A stretch of DNA of 64,000 nt, taken from the NCBI GenBank assembly GCA_958299035.1, contig CATQJL010000112.1:82106636-82170635 (forward strand), in the 5' to 3' direction. The notes below the pieces were generated by a model, which was given only the letters and a program-made list of their open reading frames with translations, made no database searches and was not told the origin of the DNA. Positions 24,001-36,000 of the stretch are shown piece after piece; the stretch's first letter is position 1; each line of letters starts with the position of its first letter. The stretch is from Cylicocyclus nassatus. Lineage: Eukaryota; Nematoda; Chromadorea; Rhabditida; Strongylidae. Made by a program: the position numbers and the translations under genes.

Positions 24001-27000
24001 GGGGTTTTGGCACATGATTGGGGACACCTTGGCGAAGCTCCAGTCAAAGTGGTCCGGCTTCGGGATACTGTAATGTAATGTTAAGGTAGGTATACCGTAG
24101 ATAGAGGCAAGGCATAGACTTTAGCTCATATATTTCGCAGAGTGGTACTGATTCGAAAATACATGCATGCACGAGAAATACAGGGGGGTACGAGACTGAT
24201 GTCAGCCCATCAACAATTATCGATTTCATTGATTTTTCGCATTGTTTATCCCAGGTAGCTCAAAGCTTACATATATAGGTTTTTTAGCATGCTGATTACG
24301 AAAACGATAGTCTCAAGTTTCTAATACCGTCTTCTTACATCAGTTTCTTGATTCTTACGAAAATTCTACCGTACTGCTACCGTAGTCGCACTGTGGGAAA
24401 TTAGTGAACAATTGACACTGTAATCGTTATCAACAACCCAAAACACAATTTTTTGTGAAAATTATGATGTTGGGTTTGTACAAAATGTCTACCGTAACCT
24501 TACCGTATGCCGCCAAACAGTGAAAAAATATATTAGGTTGTCTCATAATTAATGCACGTTTTTATGCTTGCTTTAACAAAGCAACCAGACTCAACCCAAC
24601 AAAGGGTAAGGGGTACCGTCCGATAGAGCAAAGCAAGCTCTGCAAGATGGCTCTCATATCTTTGCGCCATGCTCGATCCACGGAGAGTTCGAACTCAAAA
24701 TCTAAAAATTTCCAAATGCCCAAAAAATCGAAAAAAATCAGATCTTCGTCCAAATAATTTCTACGGACCTCCCACTCGCTCACATCAATACCATCGATAT
24801 CTGATATCCATATGTGCGATTGCTGTATTTTTTCCTTGACTAGAAACTGAGAAAACGAAAATTTCCCTGATTTTCTCAAAGCAATGCTGAGCCGTTTTTG
24901 CATATGTAGTTCTATACTACAAGCCTAGGTAAGCATGACTGTAGGTTTTCAGCCTATTTCGAGCGGTACTTTTCGAGAAATGTCGATTTTAGCACTGAAA
25001 CTGAAACGAAAAAATCCGAATTCGTTATTTTTCGAAAACTAGCGTTTGGAATAGGCTGAAAACCTACAGTTATGCTAACCTAGGCTTGTAGTATAGAACT
25101 ACATATGCAAAAACGGCTCAACATTGCTTTGAGAAAATCAGGGAAATTTTCGTTTTCTCAGTTCCTAGTGAAGGAAAAAATACGGCAGTCGCACATATGG
25201 ATATCAGATATCGATAGTATTGATGTGAGCGAGTGGGAGGTCCGTAGAAGTTATTTAGACGAAGATCTGATTTTTTTCGATTTTTGGGCATTTGGAAATT
25301 TTTAGATTTTGAGTTCGAACTCTCCGTGGATCGAGCATGGCGCAAAGATATGAGTGCCATCTTGTAGAGCTTGCTTTGCTCTATCGGACGGTACCCCTTA
25401 CCCTTTGTTGGGTTGAGTCTGGTTGCTTTGTTAAAGCGAGCAAATAAAAACGTGCATTAATTATGAGACAACCTAATATTTTGGTAATCACGCCTTCGAT
25501 AACCCTTGTGGCGAAATTCTCGGAGACATGTTTTGATCTTCAAAAAGACTACCATTTCGGACGATAGGACCCACGTGTGGGTCGTAAGCAGGGTCAAGCA
25601 AGGGGTGTGGCACACGATCGCTGGTTACGACCCCCCCCCCCCTGATTGCTGTCTTAATAAGACCCCCCCTAAACTATACACTTAAGATAGCATTACTTGA
25701 AGACCCTGTCAAACATAATGGGCAACATCCATAATTAGCATGTCAAATAACCCCTGTAGACAAAGTGTGAGCGAATTCTGAAGATTCAAGATACTAGACT
25801 ACCTAAGTGAAATGGTCATTTTTTAACATGATTAACATTGTTTCAAAGGTGAATTAGCTATCCGTTTTTGCACTCAAGACAAAGCACTACTCCTTCTTTG
25901 TCCACCTCAGGAATTCTGCTTCAGAAGAACTCCAAACTGTGGAATTAGAAGCCAACCAAAATCTCATTTTTCCCATTTTTCGCTTTTAATGGCTGTGCTT
26001 TCACCAACTATTACTCAGAGCAAAGGAAACGAAACAGGCTAAAATTACTCCTGTGAAAACTAGGAGATCTAGGCTATCGATTCATATAAATACTGTCCGC
26101 TAAAAATGTTTTCTTGATATAGTTAATGGGGTGCGGCACACCCCATTAACTATATCAAAAAAAAACATTTTTAGCGGACAGTATTTATATGAATCGATAG
26201 CGCCTAAACCTTGTAGATTCCATAGGAATGTTTTGAGTCTGATTCGTCTTCTTAGCTCTAAATATGGTGAAAGCACAGCGATCAAAAGCGAAAAATGGGA
26301 AAAACGAGATTTTGATTGGCTTCTAATTCCACAGTTTGGAGGTCTCCTGAAGCAGGATTCCTGAGGTGGACAAAGAAGGAGTAGTGCTTTGTCTTGTGTG
26401 CAAAAACGGATAACTAATTCACCTTTGAAATAAAGTTAACCATGTTGGAATTTGACCATTTCACTTAGGTAGCCTAGTATCTTGAACCTTCAGAATTCGC
26501 TCACACTTTGTCTACAGGGGTTATTTGACATGTTAATTAGATAGGATACGAATATCATGTTATCACTATTATCAGATTATCCAACTACGACCCCCTCAAC
26601 TTTTGACTCCTCAATACGACCCCCAGGTGTGGCGTGCAGCACCCCTCGCTTGACCCTGGTCGTAAGTTTGATAAAGCAAGAAAGGCTCTGGTCCGAAATG
26701 GCAGTAATCGAAAAATCGGCCTTGTCGTGAATGTGTTAATTTTCGTGTTATTACCAACATAGTATATTTTTAAGGTTTTTTTTGTTTTTCAAACGTTCTT
26801 ATAGAGTCTGTAAATACGCCAAAGAGAGAAGCGCTTACTCTCGTCTGCGACAAGCCTATTGGCTTCGAAAAAAATCCGGTGTCTAAAGGCGCCTCGAGCG
26901 TCGATGTTTAAAGCTATGTGCGCAATTGGATCTTACATAATAGCATGCATCTGACCGATAGCTCTTGGTTGCTTTTGCCATGCTAAACAGTGGATTCATC

Positions 27001-30000
27001 TGTCGTCTCTATGCATAGAATTGTTGTCGCTCGTAGAGGCTGGAGGAAGCTTTGACTTTGAACTCGGTTAATGAGCCGTCGATCATGCAAATTAAGATTG
27101 TATAAATGCCAGCACGACATTCCACAGTCGTTGTATTTCAAGTAGATAATGTAAAAGCGTTGCAAAGATTTTAAAAAAAATTGTTTTGACACATATGCAA
27201 CTAAGCATTAGGAAGAGCAACAAAACCTGTCGCGGCTCCGCGATGCGAGCGTTCCTAGAAGTAGGAGGCCGGGTGCACTGGTTACTGCCGCGCTATTCGG
27301 CGACGATTAGGTAATTCCCCACGCTTGCCGGAATCGCCGTTGGACCTCTCCTCCCCTTGGCGCGTTGCCAGCGAAAAGGCTATATATAGCGGCGGCGCCT
27401 CATTGCAGAGTCTGTTCCCTTTCGTTTTCGATCGATAATCTTTTCTCGTGTTTTATATCGTGCTCTTGCCTGGCAGTTTAGCTCCCGCCTTTGATGTCAC
27501 TTTCGCAGTAGCGGTTGAACGGATCGTAGTTCATACTAGATTGCAATTCAAGTCTGATTTGGGATTGTTTTGAACGAACTACTTTTGAAACTCTTGAGAT
27601 TCAGAATACAAGGTCTTGTAAACCTTGGCAGCAGAAAAGCTGTAGCGCCTGGTATACTCGTCCTCACCCCACTAGTCGGTCGGTGGTCGAATATGAGTTC
27701 GAACTGGAGCAGGCCGACCGCGGCAGAACGCGGCAGACCGCCCCTCAGCCAACCGCTTGCACGAGCTTTTTTCTTATTTTCTTCGTGTTTCTTTGCTATC
27801 TCTCGTATTGCGGCAATGCTCTTAATCAGATTTTCAGATTTCGTACCGCTGACTCTTTGAAGCAAACACTTTTTGAGGGAATTTCAGCCCCATCGCAAAA
27901 AAAATAGTTTAGAGTTTACACATTCTAACGAGAAAATTGACACAGTTCATCAAATCACATTTGTGCATATGTCACTTACCGGAAAAAGATTTCTCATCTA
28001 AAATTTCCAATCGCATATTCCCTGTTTAAATGAAAAAAATGTAAAACAAACGAGCACAACTGCACAAAACAATAGCTACTAAAAATCTGATCAAGAGCAT
28101 TGCCGCTATACGAGAGATAGCAAAGAAACACGAAGAAAAAAGAGAAAAGCTCATGTGCAAGCGGTTGGCTGAGGGGCGGTCTGCCGCGCTCTGCCGCGGC
28201 CGGTCTGCTCCAGTTTGAATTTGAATTCGACTACCGACCGACTAAGGGGGTGAGGACGACTACATCCGGCGAAGCGTGGCGGATCTGTACTGGTGAAGCC
28301 TTGGGAGCATTGCTAGGTTTTAGTAGACACCCCCTTAGTCGGTCGGTAGTCGAATTGCTAGGTTTTAGTAGACGCGCACGTCGGTAGCAAGGGACGGAGC
28401 ACCCTGTCCCGTGTTGAGATACAGTCTGCCCCAATCGGGATCAGGCCGAAGCGTCGGCGTAAATTTGCGCGCTCGCAGCGCTAGCGGTCTGCGCTGCATA
28501 TGTGCGCTGTTGGAGAGAGCCAAAGGACTGAAGAGAGGGCAGAGAAGCAGGCCATGGGCGTGACCGCGAAACCCTAGCGACAAGGGCTCCCGCCATGCCA
28601 ATTTTGGCCTGGTTAGAATTGGGGCAGACTGTACTCTTTTTAGTAGTTTAGTCTAGTAGCTTTTGGTATTGTAGTGTTTATTTGTTTCCTTTTGATGTCA
28701 TTAGGATAAACTATAAGTAATTTAATGTTTCTTTACGCGCTAGGGTAAAGAAAGGTAGGCTAGGTCGCGTCGTATGTAATAAGCGGGCGAGCTCACCAGG
28801 TCTTGGGTAAAATCTAGGTGCTTAGGGGCCACCGAGCCGTCACAGAACCGCTTCTAATAGACGCTGCTAGCTTGCAAAGTTTTTAGAGAACTGCATTGAG
28901 CACAGTGCAATAGAGAACTTTGATAAACTTTTGCACCTATTATCCGTCCATCCTATCTCATATAAACACAAAATACCTGACGGGCGTGGTAGCGCCGATG
29001 GTAATGCCGTTGCCGCACTCCTCTTGCCAGTGCAAATCTCCTAGTGTCCACAGACTGGAGATCTTGTGAGCTTGGAAGCTTTGCGGTTGCATTGACGCTT
29101 GACTGGCAATAAGTTCGGCACTAAATCTGTCAGAATTTTTGTTACGCTCTCCGTGACGGTTGCCCAATCTCGGCACTGTGAAGCTGCTTTTGGAACCGCC
29201 TCAGCTGCACACCGAGGACTGTCTAGGTAAGCGCTAACTTGGGGTGCGAAGCTGTTTAATTGTCCAAGTGCATGGAGCGCAGATAGTATTTGCTCAAGCG
29301 CAGCCTTATCCTATGGTCTGGAGACCGAAGCACCGCACGAGGATGCTTCTCGACCACCGCACTGGCACTTTTGACGCTGACATGGGTTTCCAACACAGGT
29401 ATGCCCTATCGTAGTTGCGGTGATTTTCGTGGCTTTTTTAACGATACATCGAACGGTTTTGATGAAAGGAGTAAAAGTTTCTGAGCAGATCGAATACTTT
29501 CGGACAAAATGTAAACAAATCTATGGTTTTTACGCATAACACACATCTCTCGCAACTCTACAGGGCTCCTAAACTGCAGAGTCGTTTGCACCAGCGGTCA
29601 CGCGACCGCGTCGCGCCCGGGCATCAATGGCGCCGCCTCGATCGATGGCGCCGGCGCCGGCAAAATGCCCGGGTGCGACGCGGTCGCGCGACCGCTGGTG
29701 CAAACGACTCTGCAATCTAGGAGCCCTGTATATAAAAAGGTGTATTGTAGATTGGCTAATTTCACACTCCTCAGAAAGCGACGTAGCCAAAACATTTTCA
29801 AAAAGAATCAGTTGCCTTGCGCAGCATAAGCAGTTCCAAAAATCGTTCTGAACAAAATTTGGAGCTCTGATCTCTTACATATTCGGGACTAGGCCTTGGT
29901 CCTCCGAGTCCCAAAGCTGAGCCAAATAAATTGAAAATACGTGCAGCCGCCAAGGTTTGTGGTATTAGACCTGGCAACCTAGCGTTCAGTCTCTCATCAA

Positions 30001-33000
30001 TTATACTGGGTAGCCGTGAGCAGATCTGACGAGGAGTCATTTTTCGAAGTACTTTTGAGATAGCTGGCTGAAATTCGAAGGAGCAAAAAGTAAGCTAATT
30101 ATGAATCAAAGAAAGAAGCTTACCCTAAGTAGTGAGTTAGCAAGATTTCCAATTGAGCCACCATACTCATTGTAGGCATCGATATAGCCAATACGGAGAT
30201 TACAATTCACAAGTCGGAGATACGGGCCACGTGGACCTCTTTCGATAGACACCTCTACGGATATAGATGCCTCAAAAGCAGTAGACATTGTTTTGTTCCG
30301 CACTTTCAAGTAAATCGCAGTTACTCCAAATTAATTGAACTCTAGTAAAAAATTAACTGCTTGAACAGATAGATTCGCTTATTGGTAATATTTTTTTGCA
30401 ATTTGATGCTGCATTTTGATAAAGCAAAATTTTTTCCACACCACTAGCTGTCCAACCTTGCCCGTGAATATAGAAACAAAACCATTTAGCCCGTTTCTAC
30501 ATAACATCTCTGCCTTTCTGCCTAAAGCAAGTCTTCGTAAGAGCGTAAGGGTTGTTTCACTGCAGCACTGACCGCGCTGACCGCTGTAGCCGCAGCAGTC
30601 GCGCGTAAAAAGAAAAACATCATGTTATACGCCTAAAGTCATTAGTTCAGCTCTCATATCGAAATTGTAATCATTGTCCATTATGATGTTCGTATACCCT
30701 CGATATATAGAACTACGTATCCTGGTAATCTTCACTTCGAAGGCTATGAGGGGACACAACCTTCACCTGGAAAAAAACAGAAGTTTTCCGAGGCAAAGCC
30801 CCGGATGCTATTATTCTGACTATATCGGAACGAATGTTAATGAAGCAGATAGTATCTTTAGGTTATCTCATCGAAACCGAGAATTTGCGCTTTCACAGCC
30901 TTTTTTACGCTAAAAAGAAGGTTTCTGTCAAATTTTCGCCAAAATTCAGGACAACATTCTTCAGTTACATCTTATTTGACCAAAATCGTGTCAGAGGTTT
31001 AGGAAAAATGTTGGAGTTAAATAAAAACGAGAAACTGCGCTTAAATCTGGCGCAGAGAATCGCGCACGAGAACGCTAGTCTATCTCGTTAACGAGTGATT
31101 TTCTAAACTTGGGACGTTGTCAGTTCTCCTTGTCGTGTTATGACGATCAGAATGATATATAATGTTGCAGAGTTTCGTTGAGACCCGCGGAGATCTAGGA
31201 ACAAAGCTAAATGCCCCGTCGGCTCTGGTCTGTCTCCGCTGCTCGTCTGCGTCTCCGCGCGCTGCGCGCTACCTCGCTATCCCAAACGCGGGCGCGGGGC
31301 GCATTTGGCTCTGATATCCTTTTCTTTGCTGTTCCGAACCTAATTTTAGCAAGCTATATATCATTTTGAAACTCGCGAGCTCTATTTTCACCCTGAGAAC
31401 GTCCCAAAAACCACATTTTTTGATTTGATCGAGAAATCCGGCAAAAACCATGTTTTCGAAAATCTCTTGTTTTCCTCCTAGTTTAACACTTTTCACGCGG
31501 TTTTTTTCGTGCATTCTATAGATCTTGCCTTTTTTCATAATGCAGACAACCACCAAGCCCTTATCTCTTCGATTGGTGGAACTTTTTGCGAAAAATCGTA
31601 ATAAGTGCGTTTTCTTTATCTTGTTCAGTTTCAGTGCCTTCGCATCGATTTTTTTCAGCTTGGGCGATTGTTGTTCAGAACATAATCGCAACAAAACAAC
31701 ATCCCAGGAAACAAGAACGTCAATACGGGGGTGAAAATTTGAAGGACGCATCAAAAATCAAATTTGGCTCCGACGTCCTTACTTAGTAAAAAAGAAACTT
31801 TGCATTTTCATAACCAATTTCTTTCTTGTTTATCTTCTTTTTGGTAACCACTCCTTCCGAAACATGTTTTTTTTGAAACAATTACAAAAAAGAAATTAGC
31901 TCTTCTTCGCTTTCCCCCGTGTTTGCTGGTAGTGAAAACTTGCACTTCGAAAAGCCGCCAAATGAAAGATTTCAGACCTTACTGCAGCGTTTTTATCCGG
32001 TTTTTAGCAGTTTCTTTTGCCTTTTATATCTGTTTTACGTCATTTTCTCTTGTCTGAACTTCTTTAAACAACCTTCACTTTTTACGAGGTCAGATGATTA
32101 ACAACCTTCACTTTTAACGCCCACTCTCTAGGCTATCGAAGGGATTGGCTATCGAAGGGATGGATGTTCGTCTTGATTTCCATTTGTTCGTTTGTAAGCG
32201 TTATCGCAAAGTTGTCCTTCACAGACAAAATAAATGAGGAGCTGAATGTTTGAAATGCTTAAGAATGTGTAGCCAAAACAGACAGTGGCTGAGAATACTA
32301 TTTTTCTGTGAGATTTGAGTAACGCGTACAGGAATCGAATAAAAACAACCTCTATAAGCAAATGGGGAAATCATTTTGAAACGATAACGAGCAATCAGGG
32401 CAGAGATTACTGAATTTGACAGAAACTATGATGTTTGACAACCCACTATGGTGTTATGACTGGTCGCTATCCTTATTTCACAACCACTGTTTTCTTATTC
32501 TGATCAAAAATCAACGGTTGATGCGGCTGCTGGAGCGGCTCCAATGCTGTCAATGCGGTCAGTGCAGTCAGTACTGCAGTATGAACGACCCTAACCAATA
32601 TAACCCCCCCCCCTTTAAGAACCCTCAGAAATACAAAGCTTATCAATGAATTCGGCTGTTTATCTCAAAATTGGTTATTGCTTTCTTATTAAGCATACTC
32701 TCTCTCTCACCTCTCCGGCTCAAAGTTGACGAAAAAAGGCTTTAGATTCGATGAAGGCAGTGAAAGATTTTTGCGAATGCTGCTTATTTATGATCAGTAT
32801 GCTTACCCACCTCCTGCACCAACTCCCAGCTTTACATAAAGCGCAATAAAGTCGGTTAAGTAATCAATAAATTCATTGTTGCATGTAGTGCTCTTAATCA
32901 GCACGTAAGCTTTGATTCAACTGGCTTGGCTTCGGGAAGGCGGGGCTTTGTGACGTAATTGAGGCCGCTCGCGCCCGCCACGCACCTTTGTCTCTCTCGC

Positions 33001-36000
33001 CCGTGTGCTCTGATCACTAGCTGGTCTTGTAGGTCATGAAGCCCCGCCTTCCGGATGCGAAGCAGTTGAGTCAAATGGTACAATTACGCCCCCTTTTCTG
33101 CATCACTCTCAACGTCCCAGCTCAAAGATTGCTTGAAAAAATCATATCAGTAACCAGTGAAAAGTAGCATCTTAACCCACCAAGTTCGAACATGCGTTTG
33201 GTTCAAATAGGAAAGAAAATCTTTTTATTCGTGAATTCGCGATGTCACGCACATGCACACGAAATTATGAAATCATCCTTTCCTCTCAGCTATAAAGTAG
33301 ACGGAGATGCCCTAGCGCACAGCAATATTAGGCCTAAGGCATACCTCGCGAAATTCGTTAAATCGCTACATCTACGCGACTTGGCAGTTTGCCAAATATT
33401 TACAGATCAGTCGTGTGCGGATCCTAAGTGCATAGGCGGGTAGCTACCGCAAGTTATAGCGAAAGCTGTAAGTCTGGCCCATGCAAAGCGCGTTAACGAC
33501 CAGTTACGAAGACTCGCTACAGTGTCAGATCGCGCAGCGACTGAAATCGGGTGAAATATGCCTTAGGGCTTACCCTACTTTCATAAATGCAAGCTTTTTC
33601 GATTTTTTGAACAAACCGCTCAACCGCTCCGCTGCGTTTCGGAAGACCCTTATGCCCTACAATTCTCTTAGGCAGTACGCAGCACTGTATGTGGTTCTTT
33701 GATCGCGATATCCTTTGATGTGTATAGGGTGGCTGATCTTAGAAAGCAAAAACACCCTGCGTTTTGTACTCGCAAAATTAGGGTATGTTGCCTAGTGCTT
33801 CGCTGCTGTTCCAGTGAGTTGGTTGACCATTGTGTCTCCATCTACTCTATAGCCGGAAAAGAGCTATAAAAGATAAAAAAATTTAAGCTGACATTTTAAC
33901 TGCGATGGTCACCCGATAAACATTCCTGTGACTTTAAGAAAAAATCTGGGCCAAAAATTGCGACGCTCACCCGATAAACGTTTCCTTGTACTATACCTGA
34001 TAAGGTAAAGGGTGATGTGAGGATTGTGATATGCCCACCAAGATTGGCAGTGATTCTGTAAAAAGTGATCAAAAATCTGCTCATTCTTTTCACTTCTTCA
34101 TAAGTAGCAACCGTGCTAAATGTTTTGTAATTTACTGGATGAAACAACTTTTCGTAAGTTTATAATCATTTTTGTACACATAATTACATGTCCTGCTTGG
34201 AGCCTAAAATTAGGTTCATACTAGTCCCGAAGTTCCGAAACAGTTGCAGCACCTCGTACTGTGTTGAAAATGTGCCGAAACTGTGGTGCATGCGCTGCAG
34301 CCGCCCGCATGCGGTTTTGAGCGGCGCGAAATGACAATTTCTGACCTTCTTCAACAGCTTCACAGTTATTCTTGCTTCCACCTCATTCTAGTATCTCGCT
34401 TGCTTTTGTGATTGAAAAAGTTCCAAACTTGGAGAGTGGTACAAAAATATGGCTATTCCCTTTTGTGCATCTACTGAAAAACTACCGCAAACTGATGCCG
34501 CTTCCAGCGCTTCCAATCGTGCACACTTCTCTAAGTTTGGAGTTCTTTCATTAGAAGTAGAACAGTAAAAAAAACGAAAAAGCAAGCACTATGGTGCAAA
34601 GAAATGGGGCTGGACCTCTCCTTCCCCCCCCCCTCCCCAAAGAAACCCACTATTTTAAAAGCGGAAAGAAAAATTCACAATTTTTGCAATTGTGATGGCT
34701 GTGTTAGTCCTCTCTAAAAACGACTGAAGATAGCGAGGATGCAGTGAATCTCCGAAATACAAAATGAGCGTTTGTCCCAAAAAATGTATAGAACGTTGAA
34801 TCTTTAATAACTTCCCTAAATGGAAATCTGTCGTGGATCTTTGGGTGCTATACGGTAGGGCCAGCTTCAACTTGGCATTGCAGTATGGAGCAAATCACCT
34901 ACTTCTTTCATTGATAGAAATGCTTCTAAAGAATTATAAAAAAAAAACGAAAGACTCAAATTAATGTTTTTGGGTATGCTCAACTATTTACAAAATTTTT
35001 CGCCACCGTACTCTTCTGCTTCTTACATATGCGCACTGTAATGCTTTTTTGCTTTTTTTTCTAGAATTCAACGTTGCCTTTGTCAAGCAAAGTTAAATTA
35101 AATCTTTAAGACTCCTTCAATCTTTATTAATTGCAAATAATGATAGAAATTTTGAACCCTGAATTTGTAAATTACAAATTCAGGGTTCAAACACAATTTA
35201 TGATTTGATTAGATTCCATTGATTTGATTGATTGATTTCGAAATGTTTGTGACTGCAAGCTGATTCAGAGAATTTTGGAAAAAAGCAAAAGTCCAGCACT
35301 GTGCGCATAACGTGAAAAGGAAGAGCACGATAGCGGAGAATTTTGTAAATTAGATTCGGCTCCGAAAACATTAATTTGACGTCTTTCTTTTTGGAATTCT
35401 TTGGAAGCGTTTTTTGTCACTCATAAGCCAAAATTAGTCGAAAATTTCTACCGTAATCCTACAGTAATCAAGAAGAATCGATTATCTATTGTGTAATTCT
35501 AGGTTGAAGCTAGCCCTACCGTATGGCACCCAAAGATCCGCGAACGCTTTCCATATAAGGAAGATCAAAAGTCAAACGTTCGATACATTTTTTGGTACAC
35601 CCTGTAGATGATTTATGCAAGGCCTGACATGAAAAAGTTTCATTATCAAATTCTTTGAGTTCGTAATCCTTTACATCACAAGCAAGATGCGAGATGAAAC
35701 AAAAATGGGTAAAATTTACAATCGAAATCGGTGAAGAAAGTCAAAAAGCCATCAGTATAAACCTAGCTTAAGGACTATGGCGGAGGAGAAATGTCGTTTG
35801 GGAGGGGGGTGCGGCAAATTTTTTTTCCGAACGGAGTCACGCAGCTTCAATCACGTCTTCCAAAAAATCTTTTTGACGCTTTTCAAATTTTTATCGACAT
35901 TATGATCCAAAACTTTTGAAAAATAGGGCATGGCGGCAACCACACCCCTGAAATTGTTTTTGACTGGTCTGATATTTTGGAAATTTAAGAAGCCCTTTTG

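Noticed and set aside
24562..25305. Matching 113- and 66-codon ORFs on opposite strands
   Set aside because: They are the two arms of one inverted repeat; no recognisable domain.
25630..25642. Homopolymer C/G runs (also 38062, 41814, 54945)
   Set aside because: Simple low-complexity tracts; length may be affected by sequencing, and no structure is supported.
31269..31754. 161-codon minus-strand ORF inside a putative TIR element
   Set aside because: Searched by eye for transposase motifs (DDE, BED finger, RNase H-like); none seen.
33192..33702. Two adjacent plus-strand ORFs of 83 and 73 codons
   Set aside because: No splice sites linking them in phase and no family features.
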